Positions 37,734 through 46,246 of a stretch of DNA of 64,000 nt are shown piece by piece (within the stretch, counting starts at the first letter, position 1; every line of letters starts with the position of its first letter). Under the pieces are notes generated by a model. That model had not been told where the DNA came from, made no database searches, and worked only from the letters and a program-made list of their open reading frames with translations. Where the stretch lies: the NCBI RefSeq assembly GCF_014863545.1, contig NZ_CP062260.1, positions 1,116,001 through 1,180,000 on the forward strand. The letters are read 5' to 3'. This DNA comes from Paenibacillus sp. JNUCC32. Lineage in GTDB: Bacteria; Bacillota; Bacilli; Paenibacillales; Paenibacillaceae. The translations under genes and the position numbers were made by a program.

Positions 37734-39240
37734 CATCGTCATACTTCACAGCAAGGATGATGTCGGCATTGCGCTTCGTCCTTTGTCGGCAGGAGAACAT
37801 GCCATCGGGATCTTGAACGGGAAGGAGCATGCCATCGAATTAACGGAGGACGTCCCGAAGGGTCATAAGGTGGCTCTGCGGTGGATTGAGGCGGGTAGCC
37901 ATGTTTTCAAATTCGGTTATTCGATCGGTCTGGCGAAGGAAGCCATTTTGCCGGGGACCTGGATTCATACCCACAATTTGAAAACAGGTCTCTCCGGTGA
38001 AGTGGAGTATCAGTATAAGCCAAACGCGAATCAAGGGCTTGAGCCTTCAGCTGCCAGCCACGGCTCGTCAACTTTCCAAGGATATGTCAGACCGAACGGC
38101 GAGGTTGGAATCCGCAACGAAATCTGGATCATCAACACCGTCGGCTGCATTAATAAAACCTGCGAGCTGCTGGCACGAATGGCAGGTCAGCAGTTTCAAG
38201 GGAGAGGGATTGATGGGATTTATCATTTTCCGCATCCTTACGGCTGCTCGCAGCTCGGAGATGATCTGAGCCATACCCAGCGCCTATTATCCTCCCTGGC
38301 TCAGCATGGCAATGCCGCAGGCGTGCTCATTATCGGGCTCGGCTGCGAGAACAATCAGATCGATCAAATGCAGGCCATGATCGGGGAGCAGGACGGGAAT
38401 AGGATCAAATATATGCGTGCCCAGGACATGGAGGACGAATTGGAGGAAGGGTTGTCCCTTATATCCGAGCTCGTGGAATATGCGGAGACCTTCAAAAGAA
38501 CGGAGGTTCCTCTCTCCAAACTGAAGATCGGGCTGAAATGCGGCGGGTCGGACGGCCTCTCGGGCATTACGGCCAATCCGCTGGCGGGCCGCATCGCGGA
38601 TACGATTACCGCCTATGGAGGCACCGCTCTTCTAACGGAGGTGCCGGAGATGTTCGGAGCCGAAACGATCCTGATGGATCGGGCTGCCGACGAGCAGGTG
38701 TTCCAGGATATCACCTTGCTCATCAACAACTTTAAACAATATTTCGTCTCGCATGGACAGGAAATCTATGAAAATCCGTCTCCCGGGAATAAAGACGGCG
38801 GCATCACGACCTTAGAGGAGAAATCGCTGGGATGCACCCAAAAAGGGGGGACTGCAACCGTATCCGATGTGCTCCGTTACGGCGTAAGAACTTCGAAGCC
38901 GGGACTGAACCTGATCGAGGGGCCGGGCAATGACCTCGTATCGGTTACGGCACTCGCTGCAGCCGGCGCCCACCTCGTGCTGTTCACGACCGGAAGGGGG
39001 ACGCCGTTTGGGGGGCCTGTACCAACCGTCAAAATCGCGACCAATTCCGAACTAGCCAAACGTAAAAAGCATTGGATCGATTATAATGCGGGAGCTCTGC
39101 TGGAGGGCAAAAGCATGGATGAGCTTCATGCGGAACTCTTGGAGGTCATCGTTCATTTGGCCTCAGGCGTTGAGAAGACGCAAAATGAACGGAACGGCTT
39201 TCGGGAAATATCCATTTTCAAGGATGGCGTTATTCTATAA
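37726..39240 (+). CDS. uxaA: Altronate dehydratase
   Basis: Dehydrates altronate to 2-keto-3-deoxygluconate. In 504 residues: an N-terminal SAF-like domain (ILHSKDDVGIALRPL) and a C-terminal catalytic domain with GYVRPNGEVGIRNEIWI, HPYGCSQLGDD, LKCGGSDGLSGITANP, and TTGRGTPFGGPVPT. Overlaps uxaB by eight bases, so it is translated from the same mRNA. KDG kinase and aldolase genes are not in this window. Confidence 0.95.
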   Translation: MSDIVILHSKDDVGIALRPLSAGEHAIGILNGKEHAIELTEDVPKGHKVALRWIEAGSHVFKFGYSIGLAKEAILPGTWIHTHNLKTGLSGEVEYQYKPNANQGLEPSAASHGSSTFQGYVRPNGEVGIRNEIWIINTVGCINKTCELLARMAGQQFQGRGIDGIYHFPHPYGCSQLGDDLSHTQRLLSSLAQHGNAAGVLIIGLGCENNQIDQMQAMIGEQDGNRIKYMRAQDMEDELEEGLSLISELVEYAETFKRTEVPLSKLKIGLKCGGSDGLSGITANPLAGRIADTITAYGGTALLTEVPEMFGAETILMDRAADEQVFQDITLLINNFKQYFVSHGQEIYENPSPGNKDGGITTLEEKSLGCTQKGGTATVSDVLRYGVRTSKPGLNLIEGPGNDLVSVTALAAAGAHLVLFTTGRGTPFGGPVPTVKIATNSELAKRKKHWIDYNAGALLEGKSMDELHAELLEVIVHLASGVEKTQNERNGFREISIFKDGVIL

Positions 39241-39285
39241 ATTCAATCGCTTTTTAGTAATTGATTAGAAAGAGGAGGAGCACGT

Positions 39286-40398
39286 ATGTCCAATCCCGTA
39301 CAGCAGCAGGCACAGTCCGCTTTGTTACCAATAGAACTCGCCGCCAAGGCGTGCCAATCGATCATGGAAACGTATTTGCCCGAGCAGCTTCCGCCTGCAG
39401 GCAGGTGGCATTACCATCAGGGCGTATTTTTGGTTGGGTTGTCTCAATTGTGGAAATTTAACGGGGACGCCAAGTTTTTGAATTATATCAAAGGCTATGT
39501 TGATCATCTGGTGGACGCTAACGGCAACCTGCTGCTGGAGCGGGGGGAGCTGGATTCCGTTCAAGCGGGCCTGCTCCTGATGGAATTGGATGCTGTGTTT
39601 CCCGAATACCGCTACAGGGCCGCAGCAGATAAACTGCTCCGCTTGCTGTCCACGCTGAACCGGACCACCGAAGGCGGCTATTGGCATAAGGACCGGTATC
39701 CATACCAGATGTGGCTGGACGGACTGTATATGGGCGGCGTATTTACGATGAACTATGCGAGGCAGTATAACGAGCCGCATTTATTTGACGAGGTATTGTT
39801 CCAGGAGAAGCTGATGCGCTCCCATACCAAGGATGAGGCTACCGGTTTGTATTATCATGCTTGGGACGAGAGCCGAACGATGCCCTGGGCGGATCCGGTC
39901 AGCGGGCAGTCTCCGGAATTTTGGGGACGCGCCATAGGCTGGTATGCGCTGTCGCTTGTCGAGTTCCTCGATTTACTGCCTGAGCATCATTCGGCGAGGG
40001 AAGAGCTGGCTGCCGCGCTACGTGAATTAAGCGAAGCGCTGGTGCGTTATCAGGATCCGGCTACCGGTCTGTGGCATCAGGTTGTGGACAAAGGGGGGCG
40101 GGAGGACAATTGGCTCGAAACCTCCTGCTCCAGTCTTTTCACCTATACCTTGGCAAAAGGAGTCCGTCTGGGTTATCTGGATCCTTCTTTTATGACGTAT
40201 GCGAGACAGGGATATCAAGGCCTGGTCCAATGCGTATATCGCAATGACAAGGGACATTTGGTCATGCCCCACATCTGCATCGGCACGGGGGTAGGCGATT
40301 ACAAGCACTATGTGGAAAGGCAGCAATGCGAAAATGACCTTCATGGCGTCGGAGCGTTGGTCATGGCGTGCGTAGAGCTAGGCAGAAGCGACGGATGA
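39286..40398 (+). CDS. Unsaturated rhamnogalacturonyl hydrolase, GH105 (YteR/YesR type)
   Basis: Removes the 4,5-unsaturated uronic acid from oligosaccharides left by pectate or rhamnogalacturonan lyases. The 370-residue alpha/alpha-barrel protein shows YPYQMWLDGLYMGGVF with the catalytic aspartate, FWGRAIGWYALSLVEFLD, and TSCSSLFTYTLAKG. No signal peptide, so it acts in the cytoplasm on imported oligosaccharides. Start ATG 39286 after GAGGAGG, 45 bases after uxaA; it supplies uronates to the pathway encoded just before it. Confidence 0.9.
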   Translation: MSNPVQQQAQSALLPIELAAKACQSIMETYLPEQLPPAGRWHYHQGVFLVGLSQLWKFNGDAKFLNYIKGYVDHLVDANGNLLLERGELDSVQAGLLLMELDAVFPEYRYRAAADKLLRLLSTLNRTTEGGYWHKDRYPYQMWLDGLYMGGVFTMNYARQYNEPHLFDEVLFQEKLMRSHTKDEATGLYYHAWDESRTMPWADPVSGQSPEFWGRAIGWYALSLVEFLDLLPEHHSAREELAAALRELSEALVRYQDPATGLWHQVVDKGGREDNWLETSCSSLFTYTLAKGVRLGYLDPSFMTYARQGYQGLVQCVYRNDKGHLVMPHICIGTGVGDYKHYVERQQCENDLHGVGALVMACVELGRSDG

Positions 40399-40438
40399 AA
40401 GCGTGTTTGAACGCTGCAACTGATACAGAACATTTAAG

Positions 40439-40469
40439 GAGCTGTTCCCTCATAGGAGCAGCTCTCTTT
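40439..40469 (+). terminator. Terminator after the GH105 gene
   Basis: GAGCTGTTCC and GGAGCAGCTC pair (10 bp, one G-U) around CTCATA, followed by TCTTTG. Ends the uronate operon. Confidence 0.7.
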
Positions 40470-40515
40470 GCGCTTATAGGAACTTCTGCGCTCATGCCGT
40501 CCTCAGGGAATAGGT

Positions 40516-40545
40516 GCATAGGATATTGGCAGGCTTGTCATAATA
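40516..40545 (+). promoter_or_regulatory. Sigma-G promoter before sleB
   Basis: GCATA (40516-40520), an 18-base spacer and CATAATA (40539-40545) match the forespore sigma-G consensus (GHATR, N18, CATNHTA) at every position. sleB is a known sigma-G gene in B. subtilis. Confidence 0.7.
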
Positions 40546-40591
40546 ACGGTAGCGAGGCTTGTTAAACCACAAGAGAAAGGTAGAGCGCAGC

Positions 40592-41404
40592 ATGAAAAAC
40601 TCAAGAATCTGGATTCTGATCAGCATTGCGATACTGTTATCTGCCGTCGTCTTCGCCCAGGGAAGGCTGAAAGCGGATCACAGTTCGAGTCAACAGGAAG
40701 CTTTGCCGACCTTTAGCCAGCAGACCATCAAATTCGGTTCCACCGGCGAAGACGTGTATGAGCTGCAAGGGCGACTGAAGTACCTAGGCTTTTATCACGG
40801 CAAAATCGACAGCGTGTTCGGTTCCAAGACCCAAGGCGCCGTCAAGTGGTTCCAATCCGAGTTCGGCATGAAGGTGGACGGCATCGTGGGGCCGAAGGTC
40901 AAACTGAAACTGTATAACGCCACCAAGGATTTCCGTCCGACCGCTCCGAAGCTTCATGAAGGCGGAGGTGCAGCGGCCGGTGCTGGCGGAAACGGCGGCG
41001 GTACTAATCAAGGGAATAACAACTTAGCCTCATCGAATACTATGGGCCTGTCCGACAATGATTTGAGAATCATGGCGAATGCCGTTTACGGCGAAGCGCG
41101 CGGAGAGCCGTTTGAGGGACAGGTCGCCGTAGCGGCCGTTATTCTCAACCGGGTGAAATCGCCAAGCTTCCCGAACACGCCGCATGGGGTTATATTCGAG
41201 CCGAGAGCATTTACCGCGGTCGCTGACGGCCAAATATGGCTGGAGCCGAACGCGCAGGCTCGAAAAGCGGTGGAGCAGGCGCTGAACGGCTGGGATCCTA
41301 CAGGAGGATGCTTGTACTACTTCAATCCGAAAACAGCCACCTCGCCATGGATTTGGACGCGTCCTCAAGTCAAAACCATCGGTCAACATATCTTCTGTAT
41401 GTAG
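40592..41404 (+). CDS. sleB: Spore cortex-lytic enzyme SleB
   Basis: Lytic transglycosylase that degrades spore cortex peptidoglycan at germination. The 270-residue protein has an N-terminal signal/anchor segment (IWILISIAILLSAVVFA). A peptidoglycan-binding repeat domain follows (YELQGRLKYLGFYHGKID ... VDGIVGPKVKLKL). A Gly-rich linker leads to the Hydrolase_2 catalytic domain (ANAVYGEARGEPFEGQVAVA, VIFEPRAFTAV). ATG 40592 follows AAAGGTAG. The usual partner gene ypeB is not next to it. Expression from the sigma-G promoter upstream fits a forespore product. Confidence 0.93.
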   Translation: MKNSRIWILISIAILLSAVVFAQGRLKADHSSSQQEALPTFSQQTIKFGSTGEDVYELQGRLKYLGFYHGKIDSVFGSKTQGAVKWFQSEFGMKVDGIVGPKVKLKLYNATKDFRPTAPKLHEGGGAAAGAGGNGGGTNQGNNNLASSNTMGLSDNDLRIMANAVYGEARGEPFEGQVAVAAVILNRVKSPSFPNTPHGVIFEPRAFTAVADGQIWLEPNAQARKAVEQALNGWDPTGGCLYYFNPKTATSPWIWTRPQVKTIGQHIFCM

Positions 41405-41527
41405 CTCAACCAACGGCAACCGGGGCCTGTCTTCGGTTGCTTCTTCACTTTGCGATGGGTTAGAATGTAAGTTATCTATGAAGTAAATTATGGCAACGAC
41501 AATCCATGATGTAAGGGGATATGGACC

Positions 41528-42808
41528 TTGACGAAAACGGAATTTGAACACGGTACTGCCGGAGGGATACGGATTCACGTGTTGCCGACAAACCGATTCA
41601 AGACATTTGCGATATCGCTTTACGCCGGAAGCCCGTTAGCGGAGGAAACCGTGACCTCGACCGCGCTTACGCCTTTTGTACTGCGCAGAGGGACGGTTTC
41701 TTACCCGGAAACCAGAGAATTCCGCGAGCAGCTGGAGCAGCTGTACGGCGCCGGGTTTGGCTTTGACGTGTATAAGCGCGGCGATTATCAGATCGTGCAC
41801 TTCCGCATGGACACGATCAATGACTCTTTTGTTAAGAGCCCTGAGAGCCTGCTGCGCTCCTCATTTGCTTTTCTGGGCGAGGCATTCACCCAGCCTGTGC
41901 TGGAGAATGGCGCATTCCGCAAATCTTACGTGCAGACCGAGCGCGACACGGTCCGCAAGAAGCTGGAGTCTATCGTAAACGATAAGATCCGTTATGCCGC
42001 CGAGCGCTGCATTGAGGTTATGTGCAAGAACGAGCCGTACCGATTGCATCCGCTCGGAGAGCGGAAGGACCTTGACGGCATCACGCCAGAGGGCTTGTAT
42101 GAATCTTATCAGAAATGGCTCCAAGAGTCCGTTTTGGATTTGTACGTGGTTGGCGATACGAGTCTGGATGAGGTGAAGACGCTCGTCGAGGAGCATTTTA
42201 AACTGAATCGGACGGAAAGCAGGGATTATGTTCCTTCTATCACGCGGACGGCCGCTAACGAGACGCAGACGGTCGTGGAGAAGCTGGACATCAATCAAGG
42301 CAAACTCAACATGGGCCTTCGAAGCACGATTACGTACGGAGATGATGAATATGCCGCTGCGCTCCTGTATAACGGGATTTTGGGAGGGTATCCGCATTCG
42401 AAGCTGTTTGTTAACGTGAGGGAGAAGGAAAGTCTGGCGTATTACGCTTCCTCCCGATATGACGGTCATAAAGGGATTGCTACCATTCAATCCGGGATCG
42501 AGGTACAAAATTTCGAGAAGGCGGTCGACATCATTCGCCAACAGCTCGATGACATGGCCAAGGGTGCCATCTCGGACATCGAAATGACCCAGACGAAAGC
42601 CATGATCCGCAACGTGATCAAAGAAATGCAGGATTCGGCCTTCGAGATGATTGCGTATGATTTTAACCGCACGCTGTCGGGACGGGAACGTACGCCGGAT
42701 GAGCTGCTGAAGCAGGTCGAGGGCATTGCAGTGGACGATGTGAAGCAGGCGGCTTCGGCATTTTCCCTGGATACGATCTATTTCCTGAAAGGTCAAAAGG
42801 AGGAATAG
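41528..42808 (+). CDS. ymfF: M16B peptidase-like protein YmfF (lacks zinc motif)
   Basis: 426-residue insulinase-family protein. The HxxEH zinc motif is absent from its N-terminal half. The C-terminal half keeps the Arg-Tyr element (KLFVNVREKESLAYYASS). It is followed after 3 bases by ymfH, which has the zinc motif, so the two probably form an M16B heterodimer with one active site shared between chains. The start is TTG 41528 after AAGGGGA. Confidence 0.88.
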   Translation: MTKTEFEHGTAGGIRIHVLPTNRFKTFAISLYAGSPLAEETVTSTALTPFVLRRGTVSYPETREFREQLEQLYGAGFGFDVYKRGDYQIVHFRMDTINDSFVKSPESLLRSSFAFLGEAFTQPVLENGAFRKSYVQTERDTVRKKLESIVNDKIRYAAERCIEVMCKNEPYRLHPLGERKDLDGITPEGLYESYQKWLQESVLDLYVVGDTSLDEVKTLVEEHFKLNRTESRDYVPSITRTAANETQTVVEKLDINQGKLNMGLRSTITYGDDEYAAALLYNGILGGYPHSKLFVNVREKESLAYYASSRYDGHKGIATIQSGIEVQNFEKAVDIIRQQLDDMAKGAISDIEMTQTKAMIRNVIKEMQDSAFEMIAYDFNRTLSGRERTPDELLKQVEGIAVDDVKQAASAFSLDTIYFLKGQKEE

Positions 42809-42811
42809 CCG

Positions 42812-44092
42812 GTGGAGAGCATTCATTATGACAACCTGCAGGAAACGCTGTATTACGAAGTGATGGATAACGGTTTGCACGTGTATGTGCTGCCTAAACC
42901 CGGCTTCCAGAAAACCTATGCGACCTTCGCAACCAAGTACGGTTCGGTCGATAACCATTTCAAGGTCCAAGGCGAGTCCGAGACCCGGGTTCCGGACGGA
43001 ATTGCGCATTTTCTCGAGCACAAAATGTTTGAGGAGCCGGAAGGCGACATTTTTGCCAAGTTTGCTTCCAATGGCGCCTCGGCGAACGCCTTTACCAGTT
43101 TTGACCAGACCGTGTACCTCTTCTCGGCCACGGAGAACATTCATGAAAATTTGGAGACGCTGATCGATTTCGTGCAGAATCCATATTTTACCGACCAGAA
43201 CGTGGAGAAGGAAAAAGGGATCATCGGCCAGGAAATCAACATGTATCAAGACAACCCGGATTGGCGCGTGTACTTCGGACTGATCGAAGCGATGTATAAG
43301 GTGCATCCGGTGCATATCGACATCGCCGGCACGGTGGAATCCATCGGGACGATTACGAAAGAAGATCTGTATACGTGCTACAATGCGTTCTATCACCCGA
43401 GCAACATGCTGCTGTTCGTGGTGGGGGGCGTCGATCCCGAGGAAACGATGAACCTGATCCGATCGAACCAAGCCCGAAAATCGTACGACAAACAAGGTTC
43501 CATTGAGCGTTTATTCGATCCGGAGCCGCATGGGGTCGAAGAGAAGCGGAGGGAGAGTCGCTTGGCCGTATCGCTGCCGAAATGCCTGTTCGGCTTCAAG
43601 GAGAAGCAGGTGGGTTTATCGGCCGATGAGCAGCTGCGCCGCGACCTGACGACCAAGCTGATGATGGATCTCCTGTTTGGCTCCAGTACGGAGTTGTATC
43701 AGAAGCTGTACGATGAGGATTTGATCTCCGACAGCTTCGGTCATGAATATAACAGCTCGCCCCAGTATGCGTTCTCCGCGGTTGGCGGGGACACGAAGGA
43801 TCCGGATCAACTGCTGGAGCGCATCCGTACCGAGGTGGATAAGCTAAAGGCATCCGGATTCCAAGCCTCGGACTTTGAACGGGCCCGCAAGAAGAAAATG
43901 GGCGGATACTTGCGTATGCTCAATTCCCCGGAAAACATTGCCCATGAATTTACTCGCTATCAGTTCCGCGGCGCCGATTTCTTCAACGTTTTGCCGGTTT
44001 ATGAATCCATCACCCTGGAGGATGTCAACCGCCGCCTGCAGGAGCATGTCGATTGGAACCAGCTGGCTGTATCGATCGTCGTGAGTCCGTAA
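42812..44092 (+). CDS. ymfH: M16B zinc peptidase YmfH
   Basis: Catalytic half of the YmfF/YmfH pair: 426 residues with HFLEH in GIAHFLEHKMFEEPEGD and the glutamate region EKGIIGQEINMYQDNPDW. The start is GTG 42812, after the AAGGAGG that spans the end of ymfF. Substrate unknown. The stop codon overlaps the ymfI start (TAATG). Confidence 0.9.
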   Translation: MESIHYDNLQETLYYEVMDNGLHVYVLPKPGFQKTYATFATKYGSVDNHFKVQGESETRVPDGIAHFLEHKMFEEPEGDIFAKFASNGASANAFTSFDQTVYLFSATENIHENLETLIDFVQNPYFTDQNVEKEKGIIGQEINMYQDNPDWRVYFGLIEAMYKVHPVHIDIAGTVESIGTITKEDLYTCYNAFYHPSNMLLFVVGGVDPEETMNLIRSNQARKSYDKQGSIERLFDPEPHGVEEKRRESRLAVSLPKCLFGFKEKQVGLSADEQLRRDLTTKLMMDLLFGSSTELYQKLYDEDLISDSFGHEYNSSPQYAFSAVGGDTKDPDQLLERIRTEVDKLKASGFQASDFERARKKKMGGYLRMLNSPENIAHEFTRYQFRGADFFNVLPVYESITLEDVNRRLQEHVDWNQLAVSIVVSP

Positions 44093-44862
44093 TGAAGCAA
44101 GACATGGGAAGAGAATTGAAGCCGATCGGGGAAATGACGGTATTGATTACGGGTGCGAGCAGAGGCATAGGGGCGGCTGTCGCCGAACGCTTTGCCTCGG
44201 TCCGCATGAATGTGGTCATCCACTACATGAATTCGCACGAGACGGCCAACGAAGTAGCTCGCCGCTGCATGGCTTATGGAGCCAAGGTATTAACCGTATC
44301 CGCCGACCTGCGCGACAAAGAGCAGATATTACGGATGAAAGAGAAACTGCAGAGTCATGGTATGGAGCCGGATATTCTGGTTAACAACGCGGGCGTGTCC
44401 CATTACGGGCTTTTGTCCGACGTGACGGAAGAGCAGTGGGATACTTTGATGTCCATTAACCTGCGTGGGATGTTTCTGTGTTCCCAGGCTTTTATGGGGC
44501 GCATGGTTTCCCAGCGCTTTGGCAGGATCATCAATGTATCCTCGATCTGGGGGTTATCCGGAGCCTCCTGCGAGGTATTGTATTCGACAAGCAAAGGCGG
44601 CGTTAACGCCTTTACGAAGGCCCTCGCGAAGGAGCTTGCCCCGTCAGGCGTAACGGTGAACGCCGTGGCGCCCGGTGCGGTCGATACGTCCATGCTGGGG
44701 CATCTGGAGTCGGATGAAATTCGCATGCTGGAGGATGAAATTCCGGTCGGCCGATTGGCGCAGCCGGATGAGATTTCGTCGCTGGTGTATTTTTTGGCGC
44801 TGCCCGAGTCGGGCTACATTACCGGGCAAGTGATCAGCCCGAACGGAGGATGGGTGACCTAG
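44092..44862 (+). CDS. ymfI: Short-chain dehydrogenase/reductase YmfI (FabG-like)
   Basis: Classical SDR of about 256 residues: cofactor loop TGASRGIGAAVAERF, NNAGVSHYG, catalytic Ser-Tyr-Lys in INVSSIWGLSG and LYSTSKGGV, and the PGAV(D)T motif. The residues after the beta-2 strand do not settle NADPH versus NADH. Start ATG 44092 overlaps the ymfH stop; the ATG at 44104 is possible. Substrate unknown. It belongs to the conserved ymfF-H-I block. Confidence 0.88.
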   Translation: MKQDMGRELKPIGEMTVLITGASRGIGAAVAERFASVRMNVVIHYMNSHETANEVARRCMAYGAKVLTVSADLRDKEQILRMKEKLQSHGMEPDILVNNAGVSHYGLLSDVTEEQWDTLMSINLRGMFLCSQAFMGRMVSQRFGRIINVSSIWGLSGASCEVLYSTSKGGVNAFTKALAKELAPSGVTVNAVAPGAVDTSMLGHLESDEIRMLEDEIPVGRLAQPDEISSLVYFLALPESGYITGQVISPNGGWVT

Positions 44863-44888
44863 ATCTCGTTCGTGGTGCAATTCACCAC

Positions 44889-44918
44889 TCATAAGGTATT
44901 GGTTACGGGGACATATTA
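44889..44918 (+). promoter_or_regulatory. Sigma-G promoter before ymfJ
   Basis: TCATA (44889-44893), 18 bases, CATATTA (44912-44918): fits GHATR-N18-CATNHTA except for the weakly conserved first base. Confidence 0.55.
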
Positions 44919-44970
44919 CTATTGTTACTTTAAATCTGAATTGCCACCACGCAAAAGGAGGATTTAATTC

Positions 44971-45225
44971 ATGTCATCCGTAATCAAAAACTTTGATTCC
45001 TGGAAGAAATTCCTGGGCGAGCGCGTCGTTCAAGCCGAGAAAGCGGGCATGAGTGAAGACACCATTTCCCAGCTGGCTTATGAGATCGGTGATTTCCTCG
45101 ATGAGAAGGTTGATCCGCAAAACTCATCCAACCGGGCACTGAAAGAATTGTGGGATGTAGGTAACGAGGAAGAACGCCACGTTATCGCGCGTCTGATGGT
45201 GAAATTGGCCAAGAACAACGCATAA
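44971..45225 (+). CDS. ymfJ: DUF3243 protein YmfJ
   Basis: 84-residue acidic helical protein of unknown function (FDSWKKFLGERVVQAEKAG; LWDVGNEEERHVIARLMVKL). Strong ribosome site AAAGGAGG; it stands alone between a sigma-G-type promoter and a strong terminator. Forespore expression is therefore inferred. Confidence 0.88.
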   Translation: MSSVIKNFDSWKKFLGERVVQAEKAGMSEDTISQLAYEIGDFLDEKVDPQNSSNRALKELWDVGNEEERHVIARLMVKLAKNNA

Positions 45226-45234
45226 TCCATTAAC

Positions 45235-45263
45235 AAAAAGCCCCCCGACAATGGGGGCTTTTT
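45235..45263. terminator. Terminator after ymfJ
   Basis: AAAAAGCCCCC and GGGGGCTTTTT form 11 perfect pairs around a 7-base loop; symmetric, so it works on both strands. Confidence 0.9.
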
Positions 45264-45429
45264 GTCAAGAAAAAAGAATGTAATTTTCATGTCACCGTTA
45301 ATACTTGCCTTTCATTTTTATTTTATATATCATTAACGTGACCCATTTTTCATTTGACCTGTTTTTGCGTGCAATTTTCGCTGGAATTTGTCGAATATTG
45401 ATGGAAAAGAAGTGCAAAGAGGTGTCTTT

Positions 45430-46197
45430 GTGGAATCGAATCAATGGTACATGGAATATAAGATACATAAGAACCGGCCCGGTTTGCTCGGTGACATTGC
45501 ATCCGTGCTGGGCATGCTCGAAGTGAACATACTGACCATTAACGGCGTGGAAGGCCAAACCCGCGGAATGCTGCTCGAGACGGATGACGAAGAAAAAATT
45601 GTTCTGATGGGTAAAATGTTAAACAAAATGAAAAATATTACGGTATCAGCCTTGAGGCCCCCGAAACTGGTGGATATTCTGGCTGTCCGTCATGGACGAT
45701 ATATCGACCGGGACTCGGATGATCGTAAAACGTTTCGTTTTACGCGTGATGAGCTCGGTTTACTTGTTGATTTTTTGGGTGAATTGTTCAAAAGGGAAGG
45801 TAATCAGGTCATCGGCCTCCGCGGGATGCCACGCGTGGGCAAAACCGAGTCCATTATCGCCGGCAGCGTCTGCGCGATGAAGCGCTGGACCTTCGTTTCC
45901 TCTACGCTGCTCCGTCAAACCATTCGCAGTCAACTCTCCGAGGACGAGATGAATACGAACAACATTTTTATCATTGACGGCATTGTGAGCACGATCCGGT
46001 CCAATGAACGCCACTATCAGCTCCTGCAGGATATCATGGGAATGGAGAGCACGAAGGTGATCGAGCATCCCGATATCTTTGTTCGCGAATCCGAATATTC
46101 CTACGATGATTTCGACATTATCATCGAATTGCGAAACAATCCGGAAGAGGAAATCGTTTATGATACGTTCACGGGCTCTTATAGTGACGATTTGTAA
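45430..46197 (+). CDS. ymfK: DUF3388 protein YmfK with ACT-like and P-loop-like segments
   Basis: 255-residue protein conserved in spore formers, function unknown. The N-terminal ~75 residues look ACT-like (HKNRPGLLGDIASVLGMLEV). The C-terminal part contains a Walker-A-like GMPRVGKTES, then a possible Walker B in NNIFIIDGIVS, so nucleotide binding is plausible. HGRYIDRDSDDRKTFRF is a further conserved block. The start is GTG 45430, five bases after GAGGTG; an upstream in-frame TTG (45388) lacks a ribosome site. No partner gene is obvious; rodZ follows. Confidence 0.85.
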   Translation: MESNQWYMEYKIHKNRPGLLGDIASVLGMLEVNILTINGVEGQTRGMLLETDDEEKIVLMGKMLNKMKNITVSALRPPKLVDILAVRHGRYIDRDSDDRKTFRFTRDELGLLVDFLGELFKREGNQVIGLRGMPRVGKTESIIAGSVCAMKRWTFVSSTLLRQTIRSQLSEDEMNTNNIFIIDGIVSTIRSNERHYQLLQDIMGMESTKVIEHPDIFVRESEYSYDDFDIIIELRNNPEEEIVYDTFTGSYSDDL

Positions 46198-46246
46198 TAT
46201 TTTTGTTTGACTTTGACCACGAAATTCTAAAGTAGGAGGTGATGGC

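Noticed and set aside
41861..43495. 544-codon minus-strand open frame across ymfF-ymfH
   Set aside because: Covers two well-supported + strand genes and shows no recognisable protein sequence.
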